A stretch of 64,000 nucleotides of DNA, taken from NCBI GenBank assembly GCA_905250075.1, contig CAJNOP010000088.1, forward strand, positions 434,001 through 498,000, in the 5' to 3' direction. Each line of letters starts with the position of its first letter. Within the stretch, counting starts at the first letter, position 1. This document shows positions 22,831 through 34,761 of this stretch, one piece after another. The translations under genes were made by a program, and so were the position numbers. The DNA comes from Rotaria sp. Silwood1 (Eukaryota; Rotifera; Eurotatoria; Philodinida; Philodinidae). Under the pieces are notes generated by a model, which was not told the DNA's origin, did not search any database, and worked only from the letters and a program-made list of their open reading frames with translations.

Positions 22831-25800
22831 GATAAATGCACATAGATAAGACCAAATTGACCAGCCAGTTCATTTTCCACTACAAAAAAAAAACAAGGCA
22901 ATGATTATAATATAACGAAAAATATTTACTGTATGTAATCATATCAACTTCATCAGGCATTTCAGCAATTTGTACTGCAAAACGACTTTGAACTTCATTA
23001 AGAATTTTTGCATCACTTCCATCTGCAACAAATGTTATTACCAAACATTTTGCACCAACTTCACCATCACGAGCCATCTAATATTAAATATTTTAATAAA
23101 TAAAAACAAATTTTCTTTCGAACATACTCGTTCAAGATAAGTATCTGTATTTTCTGGCATATCATAATTAAATACAATATTAGCACGTGCAACATTCATA
23201 CCACATTCAAATAATTTTGTTGCAACGACAATACGTGTTTGACCTTCTTTAAATTTTTTATAATGTGCCAAACTAAACAAATATAATTATTTAAATTTTC
23301 TATTATTTCAATTAAAAATAAACAAACCGTTCGTTTTTTGGTATACCAGGATGAATTTCAATAGCAGGCAAATTATTTTCATTCAATGATTTGCATAAAC
23401 GTTTGCAACTTGATACAGATTTACGAAAAATAACAGCTTGTTTGAATGGTAAAACATTCAGTAAACGAAATAATTCTTTTTTTTTATCATCATTATTTAA
23501 AGTAACGTAATATTGTTGAACACCATGAAGTTTTGATTTTGTTTCATTGTCAATAGAAATTTCAATTTGCTAAAAAAAATCAAATGACTCTTGATAAATA
23601 TAATAATGCTTAAAACTTACATCGTCGGTAGAAGCTGCATGTGTTTGCTGTGTTTCTTTATTTGGACTTAATTTAACGTCGTTTTGCATCAAGTTAATTA
23701 ATTTACCTAATTTATCATTAAATTGTTCCATCAAGTTAAGCAATTTATTGTTGATGGCAACTTGGTTATTGTTGATGGTATCTTGGCTCTGCATGAATTT
23801 TGCCAACATCTCGATTATAATTTCTTGTTTGTCTGGAGTTGGTGCTGTTGTTGCTGCTATTGATGGTGCTGGTTCTTGGATGGCCTAAAAATTTATTTCG
23901 AGTTAAACTCCATTTCTATCAATAACAGTTTATCGCATTGCTCCATACAACGTATTATAACTGAATATTTCAATTAAAATTGATGAGAATAATGGCAACT
24001 CACATAATTTGATATTACAACCGTTAGCAAGATGCAATGCTCACCAATACATAAGACTTCATATAAACCGATTACTAAAACTGACAGGCATCCAAGAACA
24101 TGAAAAACTTATGTAATATCATTTTCTTCGATGGAATACAGCCATTATCATGCGACTCTCTATAATCATATAGCAACTTCAAATGAAATCTTTTAATATT
24201 GTTTTATTATGAAAATATCAAGGAAAATATCTTAGAATAACCAATGTGTAGATGAACTTATAAGTTGTAAGATACTCATTCATTCTATGTTTAAGATATG
24301 ATTCCAATCATTAGTTCAACAGATTTGTCTTGAGATTTTGACAGCAAAACACAACATTAAAAAATCTCACTCGGAGTTCCTGCATGATTCATAACTGATT
24401 GTGTTTTTCTAGATCAGCATAGTCAAAAAAATTAATGGCTTTGTTTACATTAGGGGTGACACATTACTATTACTTTTTTATTACTATTACTCAGTAATTG
24501 ATAATAATAATTATTACTTTATTACTTATTACCGGTAATAAAGTAATAAAACTTTGAAAGTAATAACAGTAATTAGTAATGCAGCAATAAGTAATAACGA
24601 GTAATAATTATTACTGTACTAAAGTAATAATAAAATAATAAATGCGATATAACGTAAACAAGAAGAGCAGGTAAGATATTGGAAGATAAATATTATTTAT
24701 TGTTGATATATTATTTCGTAGATACCATCTCAAAACGCGCTGAATGCATAGAAAAAAAACTATATATCATAACATTGAATTCGATTCTATATGTTCATAC
24801 CTTGTTCCTTTCCTTCGTAGCCCACTCAGCTGCCGTTTTTGGCGTCTACTATTGCAACACTAGAAAAACCATGAAATAAACTTTGGATGTTTGTTTATCA
24901 AAAACATGAATTTCATTTATTTTAATTAGCTAATAAAAAAAAATCCATACAGTATAGTTTTTGCATAACAGATGGTCTAGATTAAAAAAAACATCTTACA
25001 CTATAGAGAGCGACTAAAATAAAGCATACATCATTTGCTCTTTAATGATTCGACTTATACGACAAACCTACATATTTTTAAAATTCGAAAAATATAATCC
25101 TAGTATGCACTGACATGGTCCTAGGTTATTAATAATGGCAATTGCATAAATTATAAAAGAAAAGCACGAGTGTTTTCTCTGTTTTAATTAACAAAATTTT
25201 GTTACTCAGCTAAGTTAACTTTCTATGTTTTAGTGAAGTATTATCTTAATCAAACTTGTTCTTCATAATCCAAAAACTGTACTTCTTTCATCTATAATCT
25301 ATAACTATTTAGGTCAATTTATGTGAAATAATCAAATATAACGGTGTCGTAATGCTTTAATGAAGAAGTGAAAGTCTAATCGGTGATTAGAAATAATTCT
25401 ACTATCCTGTTTATTATTACTTATTACTTTATTACTTTTTTGTATGCTTATTACTATTACTGGTAACTAGTAATAACAGTTATTACTTTTATTATCTTAT
25501 TACCAATATTTCTTTATTACTTTTATTACTTTTCAAAATGGTATGGTGGAAAAAGACAGAAAGGAAAAATATCGAAAGGGAAAAATGTCGAAAATGAAAA
25601 TATCGAAAACAACAATAATAGAAATTTAGATGAATGTAAGTGATGAAAACGAGAGTATATTGAAGTATCAATCTCCCTCACCCTCATCTTCAACTTTACT
25701 GGTTCATATTCATGTTATTTTTTTGTTTTCGACATTTTTATTTTCGATATTTTTCCCTTTCGACATTTTTCCTTTCTGCCTTTTTCCATCCATTCTTCAA

Positions 25801-26508
25801 AATTATTACTTATTATTAGTAATAGTAAAGTGCCACCCCTAGTTTACACCTGTTTTTACATCGAAAAAATGTGCTCGATGCTATGGAAACATCAAGCAGT
25901 TGATGTAAAATAAAAAGTATTCATGCATGACAGAAAGAGTAAGAAGAAGTGGAAGAGAAAAAAAGGAAAAGACAAGCGCAGTATCTAGCAAAGAAATATA
26001 ATTAATCTTATTATTTTATTTTAAAATACTCACATAATGACAATGGATCATTGGATTTTTTCTATCTTTACACATAGCTAATTTAGTTTTTATCTAAATT
26101 AAATGAACTAAAGAAAAACGAATATATCTCTCTTTACATATTACTTTTTTTCCTTTGTATACGTAAAATGTGATCGTTGCTATGACTACAAAAAATATAT
26201 CATTGGAGGAGAGAAAGAAACACATCGACTATTCTATGAAAGTGAATGCTTTTGGAACATTTTTACTTTAATCACCACACCCTCACCCTCACGCAGTATT
26301 GTGTGCGTAAATTACACCAATCAATGTGAAACGGTGATTAAAGTAAAAATGTGCCATGCATTTTATCAGAAGCCTCATACTATTGCAAAGGTCATTGAGT
26401 TTAATTGAAATATAAACGAGATCTATAGCTGTGTTTTTAAGGAAAACAATACTATTAGCATAGTTTCTTTTAGACCGAACTGTGAGTTTCACATACCTTT
26501 AGTTTCAT
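22821..26508 (-). CDS. UAP56/DDX39-derived protein with only the second RecA domain
   Basis: Exons: 26497-26508, 26034-26093, 23621-23884, 23328-23569, 23128-23272, 22930-23077, 22821-22879. Phases agree throughout and give 309 residues. Residues 113-309 align with the C-terminal RecA domain of UAP56 (DDX39B): [57 protein letters not shown] and MPDEVD. The whole ATP-binding first domain (Walker A, DECD) is absent. In its place are a Pro/Ala/Thr stretch and a probable coiled coil (about residues 40-90). Motif VI, HRVARAGRFG in UAP56, reads [10 protein letters not shown], so its His and last Arg are lost. Motif V reads [11 protein letters not shown] for ATNLFGRGMDIE. Helicase activity is therefore not expected; it could act as an RNA- or TREX-partner-binding protein, or be a decaying paralogue. 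Intact frames and splice sites favour a real gene. The two 5'-most exons are short and less certain. Confidence 0.68.
24451..25841. mobile_element. hAT-like non-autonomous transposon in the UAP56-like gene intron
   Basis: Ends are TAGGGGTGACACATTACTAT and inverted TAGGGGTGGCACTTTACTAT. The flanks GTTTACAT (24443-24450) and GTTTACAC (25842-25849) form an 8-bp target duplication fitting hAT nTnnnnAn. Sub-terminal regions (24470-24640, 25400-25540) are built of TTAC/TAATAA units that could fold back. There is no transposase. It lies inside the 2.1-kb intron 23885-26033. Confidence 0.78.
25548..25787. repeat. Nested inverted repeat built of ATGTCGAAA/ATATCGAAA units
   Basis: The segment from 25548 (GGAAAAAGACAGAAAGG, then GTCGAAA-type units) is inverted at 25725-25787. 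The arms are about 65 bp with a ~110-nt spacer. It is probably an older foldback inserted in, or captured by, the hAT-like element. Confidence 0.6.
26253..26356. repeat. Small hairpin element with 24-bp arms
   Basis: The segment 26253-26276 is the inverse of 26333-26356 with one mismatch (TGGAACATTTTTACTTTAAT..). The 56-nt spacer contains a C-rich CACCCTCACCCTCACG tract. It lies in the first intron of the UAP56-like gene. It may be a miniature transposon or a structured RNA. Confidence 0.55.
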
Positions 26509-27096
26509 TGTATAATGAAAAAAGACATAAAATGAAAACTCTAACAATTAACAGCCGATAGTTACTTTACAAAGATAATTAAACATCTACGAACCATTTC
26601 TTTTATTTATTTCTTCATCTTCAACAGAAACCGTTTTTAGTTTCAGTCTTTTTTTTTACTGGTACTCTGTGTTCTATTTGTCGTTTTCTTATTTTCTATT
26701 TTTTAAATTTTTTTTTCTTCTTATTTTTTAATTAGTTATTATTATGTACTTTAACTAGTAAACATGTTCTCAGTGTAAGACTAACAATTAGTTCAGTCAT
26801 TATTCTAGTTATAATTTTTGAGTTGTATCTGATCAATTTTTGTAATGATAAAGTTAATTCAGTTATAACTATCAGCTATACTTTTAATTTTCAACTCGAG
26901 TTATTTAACTCGATTAACATTGTAGTTTTTTGAGTAAATTTGACTAAGTTGAAAACATAGCCTGTTTAGTTTGATTGAGATGTTTGAGAGAACAGATAAA
27001 AAAATATACATATGTTTGCAACATTCTTACTTCAGAAAAACAGCATTTATGAATTCTTTCCTTGTTGTACTTTATTACTTACTTCAATTAATTCTG
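26509..27096. other. Upstream flank of the UAP56-like gene
   Basis: AT-rich sequence without recognisable features; it must include that gene's promoter if the gene model is right. Confidence 0.35.
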
Positions 27097-27765
27097 ATGA
27101 AACAATAAAACCTAATTCATTATTACATTGCATATTTTCATTGATATTTATTTGATAAAGATATCAGATGTATTTTGGTAGATTATTGTTTTGAAATAAT
27201 ATAGCACTCTAGATAATTAAATAGAATTTTATTTAAATAAAATTTTCAAGACCAGAAAACCTTTTTTTGAAAATATTTCTTTTTTTATTTTTGTCTTTTC
27301 TTTCGAACAATTCAGCACATTATTCAAATATTGCTTTTTCTAATTGAAAGTCTCTTTAAAATATTATTCTCTGTACTGTGACATGTTATATACGATAAAA
27401 TAAAATAAAAACCAAACTCTTAAATATTGTTCCATGCTTTTTAACATTCATCATATTTTGCCAGTTTTTTATTTTTTCCAGAGCCATCAAATCGAGTTCT
27501 GTTTGAGAATTTAATAATGCAAGCAAACTCTCTTTGTCCATCATGATTTCGTAAAAAAAATAAGTCGTAGACAAATAGATCTGAAGAATGTGAAACTTAC
27601 TGAACGATTTTTCCCCCTTTTTCAAAAAATGATCTTACTGAATTTAGGTTTCAATATTTAACAAATGCAGCTATAAAAAACAACAACACAAATAGAATTT
27701 TGTATAGTTTTAATATTAACATACACATATATTACCGAAGTAAAGGTTCAATAATCAGCCAGATA
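27097..27765 (-). pseudogene. Dispersed fragment of the Dicer 3' end
   Basis: The start 27097 aligns with 6771 onward (platform scrap). The match then jumps to the equivalent of 7240-7735, i.e. the dsRBD exons, their introns and 3' flank. The dsRBD frame (KKGEKSFSKFHIL region) is recognisable but interrupted. Similarity stops at about 27765, where the rest of the RNase IIIb exon should begin. It lies 20 kb from the source and looks like a copied segment, not a processed transcript, because introns are kept. Confidence 0.7.
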
Positions 27766-28478
27766 AATGAAAATGCCGATAGAGATAAATATATCGCGAA
27801 TAGATTCGCTGGCAGAAAAATGATCCACTCAAGAATTGTTCGATGTTAAGGAGTTTGTGTGACAATCTTGATGATACAATAATATTTGAGAATAAATTCA
27901 ATAGAAACAGTCCATCCAAAAATGAATTAATTTATAATGAAACATATAGATAAATCTTATAAAAGACATTATACTTTCATAATAGACAATAATGAAAAAA
28001 AAATACTGCCGTCAGTGTAAAAAAAATCCGATGAATTTTCAAATAAAAAGTCCCAATAATCCGTCAAAAAAGATAAAACTTCAAAATATTTTTTATGAAA
28101 AATTTAATCCGAAAAAAATAAACGAGACATCTATCAATCAATGCGAATATTTTTATCCATTAGTTCATGCTTTTGATAAGGTCAATTCAATTTTTATCTA
28201 ACAGAAAACTTTTATTTTCCACTCTAGTTGAACAAAGGAAAGTATAGCATGTCTTTTGAATTTTCGTTTCATTCTAAAGAAAACAAAAAATCGTTCTGAC
28301 GATAACATCAGATGATCAGAAAGAAAAGAAATTTTCATTTTCTTGCGTTCTGACCTCCTCCCTTTCTTTCGTCATTTCATTATAATGATTCATAGTTTGT
28401 ACGTATCTGTTTGACACTCACCGATTTTGTTTCGCATATATTTCTCTTTAAAAGAAGGAGTGAACCAGAAATGAAGTT

Positions 28479-28620
28479 ATCTTTGCGCAGCGGCAGTACC
28501 TTATCCAATGAGCGTTTCGCGAGGAGAGGTTATTGCTAGTTGAAAACTTAAACCCAATATCCCGCACATTCTGGCTTCTGTCGGAATGGTTGCAATTTTT
28601 GCTGCTTCTTCGGAGGCGTT
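28479..28620 (+). ncRNA. U4: U4 spliceosomal snRNA
   Basis: The 5' end ATCTTTGCGCAGCGGCAGTA matches the U6-pairing start of U4. CCAATGAGCG with the facing CGCGAGG forms the kink-turn stem-loop bound by the 15.5K/Snu13 protein. TTATTGCTAGTTGAAAAC is the conserved stem I and linker. CCCAATATCCCGC and the partner TCGGAATGGTTG form the 3' stem. The Sm site is AATTTTTG, followed by a final hairpin GCTTC-TTCG-GAGGC. All the family landmarks are in order with normal spacing (about 142 nt), so it should be functional in U4/U6.U5 tri-snRNP. An upstream PSE is expected but I cannot define it. Confidence 0.93.
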
Positions 28621-31600
28621 CAAAAAATTATAGTGAAAAATTTTCAGAATTGCATTTGTTATCTTCTTACGACCAGCTAATAAATCTTAAACTGTTTCAT
28701 ATTATTTAAAAGACGGTTAAACACATTTTTATTCATGATGTATATTTAAAATTCGTTCATTGCTTAACATAGTTATTGTGGTCATGAAATTATTTCTCTT
28801 TGTCATTTTTTTAATAAAAATGTATTTTTATGTTTTTCCAATAGTTATTAAATGTGTTCATGTATCCTATAACTGATGAATGTGATCATTTTTTCAAACA
28901 TAAATTGATTCTAAAATAGATTTATTATCTTTATTATGTTAGGCAACTGAAATACAGAAATTTCATTTTTACATTGATCGTATTCTACTAGATATTCTTT
29001 TAAAGTTATGATTTATTTGTAAATTTGAATTAATTGATTATATGCAACAGAAAATCCAATGTGATCTGAAATATTAACGTTCATTTATCTTTTTTTTGCT
29101 CACTTAATTCAATCGAATGGAAATTTGAATGAAAAATTATCTTACATATGTAACAGTTGTCCAAGTAATTGATTTATTTGAACTAAATCGTTTGTTTGAT
29201 TTAATGCATTATCAACGATAATTGGAAACAAAAATCGATTAAAGAGAATCAATCCAAAAAAAAAGGATTTATTTCTGATGCCGATTTGAATCGTACATCT
29301 ATTTGTTTTAATCACTACTTCATTATCAACATGTACCGTTGACGATTTTTTTATGTAGTGTAAGTCACAGCATTTGCATAGTCGGCTGTGTACACATCCA
29401 ACATCCATATTTTACTATGTCGACAATAACCATCAAAATTAATTTACTTTGTTACGTGATAATTTAAACTACTGAGAACCTCTAGAAATGCTTTTTGATT
29501 TCGATCGAAATCTTGAAATCTGATAGTGAGACAACCGCTTTCAGATCTGCAATGAAATTTTTTCGTCGAATGCAGTGGGCTTCACAAAAAAAAGGCATTT
29601 TCGAGTTGAAGATTTCTTTTTATCGTTTTCAGATTTATTAAAATGAAAGTAGTAAAATAAGTTAGTTGTCGCTCTCTTTGCATATATTCTAAACAGCTGT
29701 GAAAACAACTAATGATTGATAATCAATCAGAGAGAGTGGTAGGAGGTCAATTGAAAGTATTTATTAAAAATTTGTTGATACTTTTTAATACAACTATCTT
29801 GGTAATAACTTTGGCAATGGCTACTTTAAAATATCGCACTGATCTAGAGCACGAAACAAAACCTGATTCCAACGCAACGTAAATATCTACTGAAGGAAAA
29901 GCGTTTATATCCTATCGTAAACCTCATATTTCCTTTTTTTAAATGAAATTTCGATCTTTTCCATAATAAACATTCGCAACTTAGTAGCACCGTTGGAAGT
30001 CAATGGAAACTCGTATACCATCTAATTTTATGTCGCGATGGTCTCGAAATTAAAAAGTAGCAACATATTCGTTCGAGTATAGGATGAAAGATCACTATTG
30101 TAGTCGACACCGTCGGTTTTCGATCTTTAGTAGTGACTTTTGTTTCTCTTTACAGAGTTCGACCAAACGACAATATTTTGTGAATTTTGTTTATTTTTCA
30201 GCAGGCAACAATCACATTTGAATGCGTAAATGAAATGTTGATAGATATTTATAAAGTTTTCGTACTGATAGTCTCATTAATATCTTTTCTCGAAAAGATC
30301 TTGTGCTGGCCAATCGAAGAGTAGAAACAAAGACTTTCGAAATGCAAAAGGCGACGAAATAAAACATACTTCAGAACAGTAAAGATCGATAGGTATAGAT
30401 CCAACTTTCGTTTCCGTTGTATAGAACTTCATTCGAATTCAAAAAAATTGAAGGGAAAACATTGCTTCATACCTGAATTCCTACTGTTGATTTGGTCGAT
30501 ATGTCATCTAGTTAGTCAATTTACCCATGTATTTTTAACGAGTTTAATTTTTCTCATAAACATTAACTTCAATCAAATTTTAAAGTTCACTCAAACGTGT
30601 ATTATTGTCGTACTCAACAAGAATTATTTGAACATCTATTGGATCAATCAACAAATAAAATCTTGACTTGTTCCAGCCAAGTTCTTTTTTACATTTAGTT
30701 TGACGAATAACGGTAGTATCGAATTTGTTCACTGAATATACTTGAACAAGATAATAGTTTAGAGGATGTGTTTTTTGAAAACAAAATAAGGTTTATAAAA
30801 GATTTATTTTAATTTTAATTAGATGAGTATTATTCAATACTTAATATTATTATTTGAATTCTGTCATGAAAATAGTCTTGATTTACTTGTTCAACTACAG
30901 TATATAAAAATCCATCCAAATTTTCATCGTATGCAAAATGAGCATTCGGCAACAATTACAAATCTGTTACTCAGATACCTGTATTTGATATGAAAAGAAG
31001 TTAAATATAGAGTTATATTTAATTTAACTAATCGTTCACTATAGGAAAAGAAACAAATCTTAATATAACATCTTGAAAAATTTTGTATTATATGTATTGT
31101 AATGAGTGGATTTAATGAAAAATCAATTGTAAAGCATGCCTGCAACTAGATAAAGTTTTTTATTGAATGAAAAACATATGCTCGTATCTTATCAATATAG
31201 CGGACCAACAGTTATTTAGCGTTCATTTCTTTGTTAATCATGGCCGAATAGTTATTTTTCTGTAATCTTAGTTGTTGCGCAACGTTAATGACATAAATAA
31301 AAATCCTTTGCTATAATGTTGTGCACTTGTACAAAAGATAATTTTGACTTTTTTAAAAATTAATGTTGTTTTATTTATTTATTATTAGATAATTATTGTA
31401 CAGAATGAAGCAAAAATCAGTAGGAATAAATTAATACAAAAATAATATAAATCGAAAAATAAAGATTCAAAATGTCTAGGAAGACATGAGATTTTTCATT
31501 ATTCAAAAAACTATTGGATGAATAGGAAATAGAATAATGAGAAGTATTACTGAAACGTTTTTAACGTCAACAACTTCATCAAGAAATCTCAATTGTATAA

Positions 31601-33880
31601 TCTACAGTTAACATCTTCGAAACTTATTTGAGAAGTTTCTATTGTTAGTTATTCAAAATTGAATTAAAACAATATTTGCGTGAAGAAGAAATTAGAAAGT
31701 TTTGGAAAAATTGACCTATTTCTTTTGATTGAATGATAATGAAAAACGTTCGCTTCATTTTACCACTTATCTGCATGCATACTTCAAGAATCACTATAGT
31801 AGCGATATGAATGGCGTACAAACGATTTTTTTCCTATTGAATTTTCATTTATCAATCTTGTTTCAGCAAACCTATTGAAAATATTATTCATCAAGAACGA
31901 CAGCTTTGAAATAAAAAATAAGCCTTCAATACGAACACATATGATTGAATGAAATTAGGTAGGACAAAACCTTTCTGTTGAGGCTATGTGAATGTGGATG
32001 TGGGTGTAAGTATGAGTGTTTTCTTCTTTAGGCTGACATTCAGACCTACACTCATACTTTTTCTCTTTTGATTGTCTTTTACATGATGAATCACTGTACT
32101 CATTTGAAATAGTTTTTCTATTCAACTGAGAATCTTTTTTTCAATGTAGCAGAATGTTAGGATAAGGCATCTATATCTATGTAAATGTTCATCTCTTCTA
32201 TTTCTATCATGTTGGTTCTTTTTCTTCTGTTTCTTTTATTCTCTTTGATCGTAGATATATGAGTTGTTATACATATCTAGGTGATTCTGATTTAAAGATA
32301 ATAAAGGTTTATAGTGGTCTTCTTTACATGAATTCGTACTTTCGCCCTTAAAAAAAGATACGAAAGTAATAACATAGCAGTATTCACCATTTCAAGAAAG
32401 ACTCACTCAATAGATAATTAAACAATAGATCAAAGTTTGTATACTACTAGAACACAAATGCGAAGAACGACATAAGTAGAATATAACAAACAACAGGTGG
32501 ATAAAATATAACCAAGAGGAATACAAAATATTGAGAATGCCATATTCTGATAGAATACATATTTTACGTCAGTCATTTGATTGATCTATAAAAAAGTTTG
32601 TAATTCAAAAAGAAACAGAAGACTGGAAACATCTATAGAAGAAAGATTTCCATTGTTTATCAGTTCTTTTTCGAACGAATTTGCCGAACAATCGTAGTGA
32701 GTGGATGATGAGTAGCTAATACTTTTGGCATGTCTATTATTTACTTACTATGCAATAATTTGCTCTTTCTCAAAAGAATCTATCGTTTAGAACAACAGAC
32801 ATTTGAAATGTAAGTTTTTTTGTTGCCTTTTCGCTGCAAACTATATAGCGAAGGCGAATCATCAGACATGTCTGCTTGAATTTCGTCACGATTCTACATT
32901 TCACTTACCTGTGAAAAGAAAAAGAAATAAATGGCGGCTTTTGATTTTCGCATGAATAAAAGCAACATGTGCACGCTCGGAACAAGCATTTCTCATTAAA
33001 CAAGAAATAGTGAGACTTATGCAACCTGTCTTTTTTCTCTTAACGAAAATTGGTCAAAAACAAATAATACCCTTAAAATGCTTCTGGTAGTCGCTGGAGT
33101 TTTTATTATTTTCTTTGTATTTGTTTTCGTTCGAAAGCAATACACGAAAGCAGATGATAAGAAGTAAGTCACAAAATGAATATGTGAGAATGACTATGGA
33201 TATAAAATAGGTGTAGATATGAAGCGTGGGTATGGGTTCTCGCGAGCGAAAAGCTAGTATCCACATGCGCACGCACACCCACCCTCAAGAAAATCTTCCT
33301 TTGATAAAAAAAATCAAACTGAAAATTTGAAGACACCGATTGCAGATTTGGAATTTTCGACACCGATTTCCTTCGATAAAACTTCATAAAGTAATACTTT
33401 TCCTCTTAAACAAATCATTTTTTAGTAAAAAAATGAAGTTCGAAATTTTGAGAAATGGATTACAGATGAGAATTTCTTGACGCACAAAACTTCTGTTCAA
33501 ACTCGATGAAAATATTGTTATTCGTAGAAAATTGTCTTCCCTTGGATAAAGTCCAAAAATTTCCGTTGCTAATTACTTGTTAATGTAACTGGCGAGTAAC
33601 TGCAATTTTTCTGTTCTATTCGAGACGAGACAAACGCTCACACTCACATAATCTGACATTCAAACAGACATTTTTAGCAGCTACGTACCGGGAAAGCAAC
33701 TTTTCGTTAGAAAAAAAAGTGATTATAATAACAAAATCTTAGACTTTTACTCCAAATTCAGGTTTTTTTGGTGTTAAATCCTCAAGAATCTCTCAGATAG
33801 CTGAAAAAATCTTTCGGATAATTCACTGCCTTCTATTTCATCTTGTGAAATTTTTCGTATGGGTTGCCTACTAATATGGA
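28621..33880. other. Long gene-poor stretch
   Basis: 5.2 kb of AT-rich sequence. A minus-strand open frame at 29142-29408 (88 residues, with a possible GTAAGA donor at its end) has an unusual Cys content but no family I recognise. Otherwise there are only short frames and G/C-rich degenerate tracts near 31990 and 33215-33290. Confidence 0.4.
31988..32058. repeat. Degenerate GTGGATGTGGGTGT tract with opposed copy
   Basis: A G-rich run (31988-32018) is followed by an inverted short match (ACCTACACTCATAC, 32045-32058). Similar tracts occur at 35694-35740 and 53163-53201. Confidence 0.4.
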
Positions 33881-34615
33881 ATGCCCTTCTATTCTAGGGA
33901 AGAGGTTATCGATGATATTCCCATGTGTTATATTACAATCCAATTACATTCGAATTTATTTATTGTTGAACGCATCACTTCACATCTTAGAAACCCTACA
34001 CGTGTATTTTTCAAGCTTCATTATGCTGAAGCGCAATCACTTTGGCTTAATGCTACTCGTCCGATCGAGTACGGTGGTTCCGGTGAATGTGAGAAATTGG
34101 CTTTTCTCGGGGGCAATATTCTACGGTATCATGTAATCGAAATACTTTGGCGGCGACATCCGCAAGCGACAATACAACAACTTGCTACCACGAAGGAAGC
34201 CTATTTGACAAATACAAAACTCAACCAACGTTCGAATTGGTTTGATTTTTCACATTGGATACAACAAGAGAAACCTATTTCATCTTCATTATCTCGAAGA
34301 AAAAGACGCTCATTTAAACATCGTGGTGAACAACCGCTTTTTCATTTACCGGGCAAGTTATCGGCTACAATCATTGAAGCTCTTTTAGCGGCCACAGATC
34401 AGTTTCATCAGAAGAAATTCACAGAGCTATGTGTTCTCGGCCTCATGAAAATCATGACCAGTCCGCTTGGATGGACAGCCGAGGACCAACAAGTACAGCT
34501 AATCAGTTGTGGCAGTCCCGTTTACACCGACCACCAATTAACGCACATTATTGGTCAGCTAACTTGCGATCCTAACTACCCACATGGAGTCTGCTTTGCG
34601 CTCCCGATGCTTTAG
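33881..34615 (+). CDS. RNase III-like protein without catalytic acids
   Basis: An intronless frame of 244 residues. Residues 69-120 (ECEKLAFLGGNIL, then ILWRRHP, LATTKEAYLTNTKLNQ) follow the pattern of an RNase III domain, ERLEFLGDAVL..P..LT..R..LVNNxxLA. Residues 158-171 (GKLSATIIEALLAA) match the second signature KxLADxxEALIGA. The catalytic Glu and Asp of the first motif are Ala and Gly, and the Asp of the second is Thr, so cleavage is not expected. A basic cluster (139-148) may bind RNA. Such dead RNase III folds are known in mitochondrial ribosomal protein mL44 and relatives, but this could also be a decayed Dicer or Drosha paralogue. Composition is clearly richer in G+C than nearby DNA. 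TTCTATTCTAG just before 33893 could be a 3' splice site, so the true start may lie upstream. Confidence 0.6.
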   Translation: MPFYSREEVIDDIPMCYITIQLHSNLFIVERITSHLRNPTRVFFKLHYAEAQSLWLNATRPIEYGGSGECEKLAFLGGNILRYHVIEILWRRHPQATIQQLATTKEAYLTNTKLNQRSNWFDFSHWIQQEKPISSSLSRRKRRSFKHRGEQPLFHLPGKLSATIIEALLAATDQFHQKKFTELCVLGLMKIMTSPLGWTAEDQQVQLISCGSPVYTDHQLTHIIGQLTCDPNYPHGVCFALPML

Positions 34616-34761
34616 CTACAATTTTGATGAAGAATCATATTGACTCGTTTTGAAGTTATTTCCTTTGTCTGTCCGTAATATACATTATTCATTGTAACCG
34701 AAACAATATTGAATATAATGAAAAAGTAGAGTTGCATCGCAGAAAATTAGTGGTAAATCTA

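Noticed and set aside
27992-28201. 69-residue frame starting MKKKYCRQCKKNP
   Set aside because: The CxxC start is suggestive, but the rest is low complexity Lys/Asn and no zinc-finger pattern completes.
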